Below, one piece after another: positions 52,224 to 62,779 of a stretch of 64,000 bases of DNA (positions are counted from its first letter, which is position 1; each line of letters opens with the position of its first letter). The translations under genes and the position numbers were made by a program. Below the pieces are notes generated by a model. That model had not been told where the DNA came from. It made no database searches and saw only the letters and a list, made by a program, of their open reading frames with translations. This DNA is from Myotis daubentonii (lineage: Eukaryota > Chordata > Mammalia > Chiroptera > Vespertilionidae): contig NC_081852.1 in assembly GCF_963259705.1 (NCBI RefSeq), positions 63,383,500 through 63,447,499 of the forward strand. The letters are read 5' to 3'.

Positions 52224-55200
52224 CCGGAACAGTCACGTTACTCTGTCCTTGGTTTTGACTTTATGCATTTTTTAGTTTTGTTTATTGTTGGTTTTTGTTG
52301 GTAGGGGGAGGACCATCCCTAATATGCTAATTTAAAGTTTATACATTATATTTATAGAAAACAAAGTTGACAATAGAAACAAATGTTTTCCTTTTTTTTC
52401 CCCATAAGTTTGTTCTAATTTATATATTAGAACAATTAGACACATTGTGTCTGTTTTCTCCTTTTATTTAGACTTTGATGATTGAAGTGCAATCTTAATC
52501 TTACAGGTATTCATTTAAACTCCCACGTTTAAGGTCCATGTAGACTTCAAAGCTTGATCCTAGTGGTGTTTCACTATATACGCAGTTAGATGTCATGTCT
52601 GCCGTATTTAAAAATGGTAGAATAAATTACTTTCTCACAAACTTTGTTACAACTTATTTCCATGTGTAGCAGAGGAATTGCCTTTAAAATTGCTCTTTAG
52701 ATAGTTGAAATACTATCTAGTTCACTTAGTTTAAGTTGAATTGATAGTTTCAACTGACAGAAGTAAAGCTATTTCGGTATATAGTAAACCTTTTTCTTTT
52801 TTCCATAAGGGGGGATGTAAAACAGTTAATTCTTTTAAAATTAAAGCTATAAAAATTTGAGAGGAATGTCCTGAAATGAAATAAAACAAGGCTTTACATT
52901 GAAAATGGAGTTTAATATTTGAAAACCTGTTTATTCAATCTCTTGTTTAAAAATGCATCAATTTGCCATTGGATTCGTTTTATTATACTTGTAGTTTATT
53001 TTAAAAACCACAAGTAAATACATGAGAATGCTGGAAATGTCAGGTGATTACCGATGAAGATGCCTTTTTTGTTCTTTTAGTTTGAACCTTGTATTTAAAC
53101 GCTTTATTCTGACATCGTTACCGTCAGGTGAGCTTGACAAGGACATTGTCTGTTCTCCCTCCTGTTCCTTTGATGACCAAAGAGGTAAGTGACAGTCCCA
53201 TCTGGTTCCCGGAGACAGTCCTTCACGAAATTCCGCGTCCTGGTTCCTGCCTCTGGCCTTGCACCCATTTGTTGTCCATAATTTCTCAAATGTGTGTGTA
53301 GGAACACATGGGAAAATGGGATGAAGTATATTTTTAAAAATGAAACACATCCAAAACGAATTCTTCTCTTCAGAATTGGCCCCTTAGAACACTTAGTGTG
53401 ACTTCAAGTTGTGATGCTCGTTGCCGTTGTACCAGTCTTTCCTGCGCGGCGACAGAGCCATGGAAGCTGACTGCCTCGACACCTAGTGGGAAAGGACTTA
53501 CCATGTGAAAGTAGATATCAAATGCATACAGACAGATCTAACTTGTTTACAGAAATAAGACGTGCTAATTAATCTAGAGGAATTTTGAATAGGAGGCTGC
53601 TGTTGATATATTGTGTAATAACTCGCTTAACCTGAAGAGCGCTTGGTCAAACAATAAACTTACTGTTTCTAACTGTTGGTTTTTGTGTGCTTTGCAAGCA
53701 TTTTACTTTTAATTTGGTTTAAAGCTTGAAGTGTTACTCATCGGGTTTGTAAAGAGAACACCCTAACGATTGAGCATTTATTAACCAGAGAGGACCACTA
53801 CTCCTAAAAGGGAGGTGTTGAAGGCTTATGTCCACAAAAGCCCTGCATGCCAAGGGAATGGACCTTCTGGCCCCAAATGCCAGGAAGCCTTTCAAAGGAG
53901 TTCTTGTGGGGGATGTCCCATCTCAGCTCCTCTCAGTTGCGCTGCTCAGAGCAGTAGCATCTCAGAGGGTTTCTCCAACTCGACCTCTTCCCTCAAAGCC
54001 GAGGCTCCTGCGGCCAAAACCTAGTCCTGCTTCGCTCCGTCGCTTTGACCGCTCAGACCAGGGTCCGTGCCGCCGTCTCCAGATGCACAACTTCGCCCCT
54101 TTCCATTTATTCCCACAAAGCACGAGGTTGCTTTGGAAGCTTTTATTTGGAAGCTTTTATTTTTCCCCCTCACTTTTATTCAAATAAAAGCAATACGCAA
54201 AATAGGAAATGCAGGTTTTCGTGAAATGAAAGGAAGAACTCTTGTTAAAACCAGCTTATTAACTGCATTCTGGGCCAGATAGTGACCTATATTTTTTCTG
54301 ACAACTAAAGATGGATGTTTTGAAGGTGCATTTTACTTTCACCGTAGACATTTTTTCATAATTACAAACTCGAATGTATGACTCTTTTCCCTGAGACTCG
54401 GCGCAGTTGGTGTAACAAAGGCCTGATGCCTGGAAGTCAGTTACGGCTCAATGCACGCAAGTCCTTGAGCGAATCTGCCTTAGGGCTCTGTAGTGTTTTG
54501 TTTTTGAGGAGATTTAGGGTTTCACTTAAGTCTGCGTTAAATGTATCTTCCATTAAGTATTGAGTATATTTATCCCATTTTATATTTAATCCTGTTTTAT
54601 AGAAATGAGGTGTTTGGAAAGTTTAACATGCAATGTTCATAGTATTTTGCTGTTAACAGGCAATGTTCTGAAAGAATTTATTTTTGTTCAGTGAACATAA
54701 GTTTAGATTTTTAAAGTTGGTAGATAATTTATCTCCACTAATATTTTTTTAAGAAACTGTGAAAAAATTAATATGGAATAACTTTATTTCAGATTTTACT
54801 AATGTAGTATTTAGCTACAACTTCTTGAAATTCAAGTAAAGGCTAGACTTCTACTTTGAAAAAATTCTATTGGCTATTTTCCAGTGCTATTTCATTTTAG
54901 AAAAAGGTGTTTGCCATTCATCTGCAGAACTGTTTGATAAAGGGAATATTGCTAAATAAATGTTCAGAAATAAACCTCATTTTAAGTTCTACAAAAATAT
55001 CAAATGGCTGTATTATTTTTAAAAATTGCCTACTAAGGATTTTTCCACTAGTTTTAGAGGGTATATGATTTCTAGAACGTGTTTTTGTTAATATGTACTT
55101 TGATGTAAAGAACATACTTTGTATGCAAAACGAGTATGATTGCAAAAACCTGTCTAGGGATTGCAGAAAGAGATCAGTGCTGAAATACCATGCCCGGTGT

Positions 55201-55262
55201 GTAGTTCCTGTGCAAGAAGCTTTGCCTCTGTAATATGTGAATAAAAAGTAACACTTCCTATG
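52224..55262 (+). terminator. IKZF5: IKZF5 3' UTR with poly(A) signals
   Basis: AT-rich, SINE-free sequence of about 3 kb with no coding potential. AATAAA hexamers lie at 53653-53658, 54183-54188 and 55240-55245. The last is closest to the convergent PSTK end and gives the longest mRNA. Alternative cleavage is plausible. Confidence 0.65.
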
Positions 55263-55414
55263 TTTGCCATTCTTTTTTGAGAAGTAGGATCCAATTAACT
55301 GTTTAATTAAAACACAAGGCTTACAGCTACATTGTTGGAATTTGTAGAATGCCTCACCCATGAGTAGCTCTGTCACATGGCTTAGAAACAAAAGCTCCAC
55401 ACACCCACAGTCTC

Positions 55415-55686
55415 CTTTCTAGTTTCTTCGCTTTATTAAAGCCCCTCGCAGGGGCCTCCTGCGGTCCTGGCACAGCAACCAGGGAGGCAGCCTCTGAGGC
55501 TTGTCATCCACGTCACGTGCGACAGGTGGATGACAGTCATTTCTGTTACGACAAACGGATCTGATTTTTATGAACAATAAGTCTGGCAACTCCTGTCATC
55601 GCCCTAGAGAATATGCAGTAATTCAAAATTGTAGTCAGTTTGCGAAATCCTCACCAAAATCAGACCTTTGATTGGAAATGGAGATG
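55415..55686 (-). terminator. PSTK: PSTK 3' UTR and poly(A) signal
   Basis: AATAAA on the minus strand at 55437-55432, about 250 bases past the stop codon. The IKZF5 3' end lies only about 150 bases away on the other strand, so the two transcripts are tail-to-tail with almost no spacer. Confidence 0.7.
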
Positions 55687-55883
55687 TTAATGCTGCTTTG
55701 GAAAGTACTTCTGCACGAGGCTGTCTTTCTCATCATGAAAAAGAGCAACCACGTCGGGGATGCCCAGGGCCTGCGAGCACAGGGGTGCCTTGTGGCCGAG
55801 CCTCAGGTCCCGCAGCAGCTCTGCCCGGAGCTGGTTCAGCGCCGCCGCCAGGAGCTTCAGGTCGGGAGGCCGCACATGCGCAT
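55687..55883 (-). CDS. PSTK: PSTK coding exon 6 with stop
   Basis: Acceptor TGGTTTTAG|ATGCGC. Encodes DLKLLAAALNQLRAELLRDL to DSLVQKYFPKQH, then TAA at 55689-55687. This is the helical carboxy-terminal tRNA-binding part of the protein. Confidence 0.95.
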
Positions 55884-58800
55884 CTAAAACCAAGAGTCTG
55901 GGTCACGGGAGTCACAGCAGCGGGAGAGCCACAAGCGGTCAGACCCTGTACATACAGCTGAGCTGGTGGCACAGACAGAAGGTCTCGTTAACGTGACCCA
56001 GCAAGTCCTTTAAGTGACCTGCCATGAAGTTGCTGAGCAGCAAAGACGCCTGAGGGGGGCTTGTTGACGGGAGCCGACCTCACATCCGTGAGCTGACAGG
56101 CACTGGGGCCTGAGGCAGGAGGACCGTCTGCTTTGGGAACGGCTGTTACCCACCAGGCTGTCCTGCGGCTTCCTAGCGGATGGAGTGTCTGCCCGTCGGC
56201 CCACATGCAGTTTCCATGCGAACTACAGCGCAGTGGCTGCAGGACACTCATACGTGCACCCAGAGCCCCAGTCACAGAACGGCGTCATCTCCAGCTATCA
56301 CCCTCCTGCTCCCCTGCCCCCCCCCCAATGTGGGGCTGAGTCTAGATGTCCCTGTCCTGACGTTTCCGGGCCTGGGCTGCTGTGGCCGTTCTCGGCTGCT
56401 CTCCTGCACAATGTGCTCGTGGTTCGCCCAGGGAACGGGCATCAGCGCTTCACTGCTTCCTATGGGGAGTGGCCCACTGTATGTGATGCCGCATTTTCTA
56501 CCGGTGGTTGTCCCCATGGACATCTCGGTTGCTTCCACCCTCTGGCTCTTAGAATGCTGCTGCTGGGAACGTGTGCGCCTCAGCCTGGCACTGCTGCCCT
56601 AGCTGGTTTGGCTCAGTGGATAGAGTGTCGCCTGCGAGCTGAAAGGTCCCAGGTTCGATTCCGACCAAGGGCACAGGCCCGGGTTGTGGGCTCCATCCCC
56701 AGTGGGGAACTTGCAGGAGGCAGCCGATCCATGATTCTCTCTCATCATGGATGTTTCTCTCCTTCCCTCTCCCCTCCTCTCTGAAATCAATACAAATATA
56801 TTAATTTTAAAAAAAGAGCGGCACTGCTGGGTCCCATGGTAACGCTGCCCATCCATTCCTGCGGCAGCCATGGGGCTCCGGCCTCGCCACCCTCAGCAGC
56901 ACGGACCTTGCTGGCTCCATGTCCTGGGGCTGCGGGGCCCTCGCTGTGTTTGATTTGCATTTCCCTGGTGGGTAACAATACCACGCACGTTCACAGAACA
57001 GAACTACCCACATACCTTTTGCTTCCTTCATTGTCTCAGAGACAATCCTTCGCAGCGTCTGATCAGCTTGGTGGAGCGTGTTGGTTGAACAAATAATTCT
57101 GTCAGTTTCCTACGTGACAGAGACACTGTGGTGAGAACGGGTGTAGTTCAGAAAGGCCTGGCTGCCTGGAGGCGGAGCGGTCTGTTCCTCCTTATCCCGG
57201 GGGGAGGCTGAGTGAGATGCGTCCGCTGGAAGCCGGTCCGCTGGGCAGGGGTGCGGGTGAGTGTCCACTGATGGGCTCGCGGGGAAAACACTGGCCGGCG
57301 CCCAGTGCCTGTCAGTCTGTGTGAACAGCCCCCCCCCGCCCCCCGCCCCGCAGTGACCCACACAAAGGCTGGATTCCCAAAACTGGAGACCGGCCCCCCC
57401 AGGTCCCCCCCCCCCCCCCAGTCCAGGAGCCGGGCCCCTTCCCCCGGGCTCGTTGTACATTTGGCTCCAAAAGACCGTCCTACAAAAGGTGGCCCCTCAC
57501 GCTGGCCCTGAGGGGCGACTTACCTTTTGCTCCGCGTTGTCCTCGACACAGTTCACGGGGTTTTCCAGAGCAGCGAGCAGGAGGCCGGTCAGCTCGGGGC
57601 TGGAGGAGAGGGGGTCGCGCACGTCACTGTAACAGACACCTCCACCTGCGGCGGGGGCGGGGGACCCTGTGCCTCCACGCGGTGAGGACCAGCCCGCGGC
57701 TGCGGAGCAGGGCTGCCCGGGAGGCCGGGGAGCAGCTACCTGGCCGAGGCCGAGCACGCGGGGCTCCGCACCATGAGGCTGTTGTGCTCCCAGGCGTTTT
57801 TCTCGGGGTTGGGCTCCTCCATCTTCGCCCCCATCAGGCGGATGGTCTCGGCGGGCAGCGCCCCTGACCGCTGGCTATTCCTCTGCACGCAGGTCTCCAG
57901 AGGACAATCTAGAAAGAGCTGGCAAAACCCCAGCGAGTCTGGAAACAATGGAAACCAGTCACTGGCGCCGCGTTCCAAAGCACCCACTGGTGAAGGACCG
58001 CTGCGCGGGGAGCATCCAGCTTTGGGAATTCAGTTCCCTGGGGCCCTCCGACCCAACTGCATCTCACTGAACACGGGCACGGCGATGCTGATTTGCAAAT
58101 CAATGAGTGCGTGTGAGAGAGTGTGCGTGCGCACACGTGAGAGTGTCTCTGTGTGCGCGCGCGCGTATGTGTGCACGTGCGAGCGTGTGTGAGAGTGTGC
58201 GCGCGTGTGTGGGCATATGTGTGCCTGCGAGCGTGTGCGCGCGAACGCGCGTGTGTGTGCGCACGCACACGTGTCTGTGTGAGTGTGCGCGCGCGTGAGT
58301 GTGCGCGCACGTGTCTGTGAGAGTGTGCGCGCGTGTGTGGGCATATGTGTGCCCGCGAGAGCGTGTGCGCACGCACACGTGTCTGTGTGAGTGTGCGCGC
58401 GCGCGAGTGTGCGCGCACGTGTCTGAGTGTGCGCGCGTGTGAGTGAGGAAATGCCTCACTTACACTTGCGAGCCAGCTGGTAGACCTCGTATCTCATGCT
58501 TCGGTAATAGAAGTTGTCATCTAAAATCAGAAGCAAAGGCCTGGACGCGGCCGGGGTCGGGCGGCAGTGGGACGGGCCCTCCGCGGCGGGAGGCAGCAGG
58601 GCCTGGCCCCGCAGGCAGGTGACCAGCGCCTCCCACAGGGCCTCCGTCCCACCGGGCGGCGCCGACAGCGGGTCCCCGTGCAGGACGGCACGCAGGAAGC
58701 ATTCCAGGTCCTTCAGCAGCTCCTGGCGCAGCGACTTCCAGCGGGACGGCTGCAAAAGACCCAGAATCGGCTGCAAAAGACCCAGAATCGCAGCTGCCAT

Positions 58801-61800
58801 GGCTGTGCGCTCGCCTCGGCGCCACCCGCCCCACAGGGTCATTCCGCCTGCGCCCCCCCACCGCTGGGTGTGCCCTGAACGCACTTCTTTCCTTTCCTTT
58901 TTATTAAATATGTGTTTACTGATCTCAGAGGAAGGGAGAGGGAGACGGAGAGAAACATCAATAATGGGAGAACCATGGATCGCCTGCTTCCTGCTGCCTC
59001 CCACTGGGGATCCAGGCCAAAACCCAGGGATGTGCCCTGACCAGGAATTGAACTGGGACCTCCTGGTTCAGAGGTCAACGCTCAACCACTGAGCCACACC
59101 GGCTGGGCACAAGTTATTCTCTCATGCCTCCATGTCCTCCTGTAAAACTCCTCCTCGGTGACATGAGCCCCTGGGCATCCTCTCGGACAGCCGTGCAGGA
59201 GGCAGCGGGACCTGGTCCTGTGCAGACTGGGGCTCCACTGGAGCAGGGTGCATGCTGCTGAGGCATTTGCTTGCACAGCTCTGTCCCTGCGAGGCCCCCG
59301 CACACCAAACCTCCGGGAGAGGGCCTGGCACCAGTAGATGCTCCAGAAATGCATCTTTGGTAACAGGGTGAATAAATGACAGAAAGCTGCTACCATCCAG
59401 GAGAAAGAAGCCAAATCAATGCCCTGCCACAGACTGAGTCTGGCTACGCTAGAGCTGGTTTACCTTGGAAACAAGGGAAGGTGTGGAGAGAGGGAAGCAG
59501 ATGGAGGTGTTAGTGGAAAAACATTCACAGCTGTGCGGGGTTTCTGTGAGTTTGAGCCAAACTATGGACAATGGCCGGGAGGAAGAATCTCAAGGGACTG
59601 GGAGAGTGATCCGGAGAATGGCAGCCACTGACTGTCCGGTTATAGAATCACATCCTAGTTGTATCTTATTTACGTGAATTCATCTTCTGGACAAAAAGGG
59701 GCCACGTGCTCACCTGACTAACTCAGGGAACGCCTGCGTGGCGGCCTTGTAAACTCAGAGACCTAAAGTAACCACGAAGGACGGTCTGAAATGAAAACCT
59801 TTTCATGAAAAAGCAGTTTATAGTGGGTAGTCAAGTTCTAGGCCAGTATCTTCCCTGACAAAGATCAACTTCGATCTTGACTGAGCATCTAAGATAACAC
59901 ACCTGTGAAATATCTAGGTAACGTGTAACTTCCTTTTTTCCGGACCCCTCAGGGCACAACAAATGGCACGGGGCAGAGCCCACAAATTCCCTCATTATTG
60001 TTATGGTGTCAACTGGACTGTTAACTATCCTGCATCCACCTGTGTAAAAGTCGTATGTCTATCATTTTACTTTTTACCCAATCCCGGAGGTTCCAGCCCA
60101 TCTTGCTTTCTCCCATCTCCCTCATCTATCATGTAACCCACTTAGGTCTCCTCTTTTGATGGTAATTTACAAAAATAGGTGAAAAAACCACCGTTTGCAG
60201 GAGCACTATCTAGAATTCTAGATACATTGAGATTGTTCTTCCTGGCAATTGTCAACAGTCTGGCTCGAAAAAACACACAAAAATTCTTCACAGGTTTGAA
60301 TGTTTTTGTTTTTTTCTACATTAACAATCTACATTCAGGCATAAAGGACAAAAATAACTACCCAAAGTATTCAGAATATTTCCGCCAATGAGTGTTTGCT
60401 CTGGAGTGAGCCTGAGGTGGGGAGCGTAAATCTACTCTACCCAGAGCCTCAGCTTCACATGCTTCTCCCAGGGTGCATCTCACTGCAGAGAGCGTGATGT
60501 GAGGGCTCAAAGAGAAGTATGTGCTTGGGGCATACAAGTCGGTCCCTAAATACAAGCCATTACTCCGTTTGGCCCCACCCTCCCCTTTGCTGCAGAGGCA
60601 GGTTTACCCAGAATCAATGAAGATGGAGCCTCTATCTCCTGGGAGGGATCCTAGCAATTTTGTTACTTACCTTGTCTTCTTTTTTCTTTTAAAAATATAT
60701 TTTTATTGATTTCAGAGAGGAAGGGAGAGGGAGACAGAGGGGGGGGGGGGGGAGAAACACCAATGATGAGAGAGAATCATTGATTGGCTGCCTCCTGCAC
60801 GCCCCACACTTGGGATTGAGCCCGAAACCCGGGCCTGTGCCCTGACCCGGAATGGAACCTCCGGTTCATAGGTCAATGTTCAGACACTGAGCTACATCAG
60901 CCGGGCTTGTATTCCTTTTTCGTAAAAAGGGTTCCCCAAAATGTATACACTTTAAGCCCCACAAACCTGCACTCTGGATGTTAAACTGGCTGTGGTGGAA
61001 TTTTTGAGAGAACACCGTTCCCAAAGGATTTTCAAGAGTCTCTTTGGCCTGGAGATGTCCACCTGCTCGCTGACTTCAGAACCTGACCCCGTAGGAGCCC
61101 ACTGTAGAGGATATACACACGTACCTGCCCCACACGTACACATAAGCCTCGATAGCAGCGGTTCTCAACCTGGGGGTCGAACGACCCTTTCACAGGGGTC
61201 GCCTAAGACCATCGGAAAACACATCTATAATTACATATTGTTTTTGTGATGAATCACTATGTTTTCATTATGTTCAATTTGCAACAATGAAAATACATCC
61301 TGCATATCAGATATTTACACGACGATTCCTAACAGTAGCAACATTACAGTTATGAAGTAGCAACGAAAATAATGTTATGGTTGGGGGTCACCACAACATG
61401 AGGCGCTGTATGAAAGGGCCGCGGCGTTAGGAAGGTGGAGAACCGCTGCTCTAGAGTGAGTTACTCTCAGATGGACAATACACAGCTGCCCCTCACGGAC
61501 ACATAAGCCTCTGTCGACAGAGAATCATTCTTGAAACGCAGTACGCTCATTCCACGCTAAGCCGGCCAGCCCTCGGACCCAGCACCGCTCCCGCCCTGGG
61601 CTCCGCCTCCCACCCGGGGTGAGTCCTGCAGGCAGCACAGCTGCTGCTTCCCCAGGCCCCGCCCCCGCGCGGACTGACCAATGGCCGCGCGTCCTCCTCC
61701 GCCAGGAACGCGTCCGGCATGACGTCATCGTAGGCGACGACGCCGACGGCCCAGCGCCGCTCCCGCCGCAGCCGGTGGGCGAGGGCCCTCGCGAGGGTGG

Positions 61801-61894
61801 ACTTGCCGGCGGCGGGCAGGCCGCAGAGCACGCAGAGCGCCAGCGGCCGCGGGCCCTCGCCGCGCGCCGCCCGGGCGTCCTCGCCGGCCTCCAT
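55687..61894 (-). CDS. PSTK: PSTK, L-seryl-tRNA(Sec) kinase (6 coding exons)
   Basis: Phosphorylates Ser-tRNA(Sec) to O-phosphoseryl-tRNA(Sec), which SEPSECS then converts to selenocysteinyl-tRNA. Minus-strand exons: 61894-61679, 58749-58464, 57938-57740, 57626-57524, 57109-57016, 55883-55687. GT-AG sites and phases agree and give 364 residues, a little longer than the recalled human 348. The P-loop GLPAAGKST is at 25-33, AYDDVMPDAF at 54-63, a Walker-B-like LDDNFYYRSMR at 148-158, and LFLDCPLETC follows at 175-184. The carboxy end is VQKYFPKQH. The start was taken at MEAGEDARA because it precedes the P-loop by a normal distance and lies in the CpG island. The tandem acceptor at exon 2 could add 7 residues. 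Divergent from PAAT, convergent with IKZF5. Confidence 0.95.
56465..56985. repeat. Ancient L1 3' fragment interrupted by a SINE, in the last PSTK intron
   Basis: TGCCGCATTTTCTACCGGTG, GGTTGCTTCCACCCTCTGGC and GAATGCTGCTGCTGGGAACG, then after the SINE TTTGATTTGCATTTCCCTGG, follow old L1 order. The Ves insert lies at 56597-56812. Confidence 0.7.
56597..56812 (+). repeat. Ves SINE, full length
   Basis: GCCCTAGCTGGTTTGGCTCA head, CAGGTTCGATTCCGACCAAG B box and CTGAAATCAATACAAATAT tail. Confidence 0.94.
57016..57109 (-). CDS. PSTK: PSTK coding exon 5
   Basis: Acceptor TCACGTAG|GAAACTG and donor GCAAAAG|GTATGT. Encodes ETDRIICSTNTLHQADQTLR to VSETMKEAK plus the first base of Asp. A match to the family, but only short reading frames cover it. 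Confidence 0.93.
57524..57626 (-). CDS. PSTK: PSTK coding exon 4
   Basis: Acceptor TCTGTTACAG|TGACG and donor CAAAAG|GTAAGT. Encodes SDVRDPLSSSPELTGLLLAA to EDNAEQK. The LLLxALENPV motif supports PSTK. Confidence 0.93.
57740..57938 (-). CDS. PSTK: PSTK coding exon 3
   Basis: Acceptor TGTTTCCAG|ACTCGC and donor GGCCAG|GTAGCT. Encodes SLGFCQLFLDCPLETC through MEEPNPEKNAWEHNSL to PACSASA, the conserved kinase core. Confidence 0.95.
58100..58445. repeat. Long alternating GT/GC tract in PSTK intron 2
   Basis: About 340 bases of mixed GTGTGC, GCGCGC and GTGAGA words, including partial repeats of GTGCGCGCGTGTGTGGGCAT. It ends 19 bases from the exon 2 coding boundary. Frames of Arg/His/Thr or Cys/Val are artefacts. 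Confidence 0.95.
58464..58749 (-). CDS. PSTK: PSTK coding exon 2
   Basis: Acceptor TCTTTTGCAG|CCGTCCC (proximal of two identical sites) and donor GCAAGT|GTAAGT. Encodes residues 73-167 and one base of Tyr168: PSRWKSLRQELL, a variable Gly/Pro-rich stretch, then LLILDDNFYYRSMRYEVYQLAR. Using the distal acceptor (start 58770) adds PILGLLQ in frame. Confidence 0.92.
58750..58791 (-). repeat. 21-bp tandem duplication over the PSTK exon 2 acceptor
   Basis: 58750-58770 and 58771-58791 are identical except for the last base. Each contains the polypyrimidine-AG TCTGGGTCTTTTGCAG on the gene strand. Confidence 0.97.
58893..59109 (-). repeat. Ves SINE
   Basis: TTATTAAATATGTGTTTACTG start, AGGAATTGAACTGGGACCTC and GAGCCACACCGGCTGGGC head. 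Confidence 0.92.
60686..60907 (-). repeat. Ves SINE with poly-G expansion
   Basis: AAAATATATTTTTATTGATTTC start, an internal run of about 14 G at 60739-60752, and GAGCTACATCAGCCGGGCT head. Confidence 0.92.
61156..61448 (-). mobile_element. SPIN-like hAT MITE (Space Invader family)
   Basis: Both ends read CAGCGGTTCTC inward. The body GTCGCCTAAGACCATCGGAA, ATACATCCTGCATATCAGAT and TGGTTGGGGGTCACCACAAC matches the recalled SPIN consensus closely. Flanks CTCGATAG and CTCTAGAG fit nTCTAGAn. 293 bp, non-autonomous. Confidence 0.9.
61679..61894 (-). CDS. PSTK: PSTK coding exon 1
   Basis: Encodes residues 1-72 including the nucleotide-binding P-loop (LCGLPAAGKST) and VVAYDDVMPDAFLA. The donor is CCATTG|GTCAGT, phase 0. 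Very GC-rich, within the divergent promoter island. Confidence 0.93.
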
Positions 61895-62567
61895 GCCGCC
61901 CGGGGAGACCGCGGGCCGCTGGCAGCGTGGCGTCCGGAACCGCCTTCCGCCCGCGCTCCTGCTCCCCCCGGCGCCGCGGGGCGGGAAGAGGCGCGTCTGA
62001 ACCCGAGTGACCCGAGGCGTCGGCGGTCGGCGTGCGGTCTCCGCGGTGACCTGTGGCCCCGGGACGCCCTTCGCGACGGGAGGCGCGGCGATGCAGCCCC
62101 CAACGCCAGGGCATCTCACGGGCCGGAGAGGGGGATCTTCGGTTAGTCGTCCTCCCTGCCGGACGCCTGCGGGCCTCGGGGCCTGGTCCCCACCCGAGAG
62201 AGTCGCCCGAGAAACTGCACCGCTGCCCTGCGGCCCGAGGAGCTCAGTGACGGCGAGTCAAGGAACCGGCGCGGAACTGACCGTCCGGCCGCCCGGCTCC
62301 GCGACCCCTCCCGGCCCTGATTGACAGGTGGGCGGGCAAGTAACTGTCAGTTGCGCCTTCAGCCGCGAGGGGGCATCCGGAACGCGCACGCGCACGCGCT
62401 GCTCCGGGACTAGTTCTCGCCCCTGCGGAACCTGAAGCCGCGGCTGCTGGGTTTGCGGCTGGCCGAACCGGAAGTTGGAGGGCATCATTCGCTCCCGTCC
62501 TCCGCCCCGCCGGAAACCCGAGCTCCGGAAGAGACGTTCCGGGCCGGCCTGGCCTGGCGGTGGCCGA
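61895..62567. promoter_or_regulatory. Divergent CpG-island promoter of PSTK (-) and PAAT (+)
   Basis: A 673-base CpG-rich interval between the two start codons. Two overlapping NRF1-type palindromes, GCGCACGCGC, lie at 62384-62393 and 62390-62399. A strong ETS site, ACCGGAAGT, is at 62467-62475, and further CCGGAA cores follow between about 62510 and 62530. No TATA box was seen. NRF1 plus ETS is a common combination at promoters of genes for mitochondrial or housekeeping proteins. Confidence 0.8.
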
Positions 62568-62779
62568 ATGGAGACCGACGCTGAGGACGAGCGATCGGTC
62601 AGGCACCTGACGCTGGCCTCTTCCTGGGATGCCGCGTGCGGGGCCCTGGACCGGAGCCTCCGTGTCCGCGGAGCCCAGGACTCGGACTGGGATGAGCTGC
62701 TGGCGCCGCCTGCCCCGGGGTGCGCTGGGCCGGCGGGGACGGGTGGCGGCTCCGCGGCGGCCACGCTCCCGGGGGAGGT
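62568..62779 (+). CDS. PAAT: PAAT coding exon 1
   Basis: 70 codons plus two bases, ending GGSAAATLPGE and the split Val codon. Gly/Ala-rich and poorly conserved at its end. GT at 62778 is an alternative donor but would break the frame into exon 2. Confidence 0.82.

Larger units (their letters stand above)
58750..61678 (-). other. PSTK intron 1
   Basis: 2.9 kb with Ves SINEs at 58893-59109 and 60686-60907 and a SPIN-like MITE at 61156-61448. 59110-60680 shows no recognised feature apart from a weak MIR/L2-like end near 59350-59385. Confidence 0.88.

Noticed and set aside
57909..58459. His/Arg/Thr-rich or Cys/Val-rich open frames
   Set aside because: Products of the alternating GT/GC tract in PSTK intron 2.
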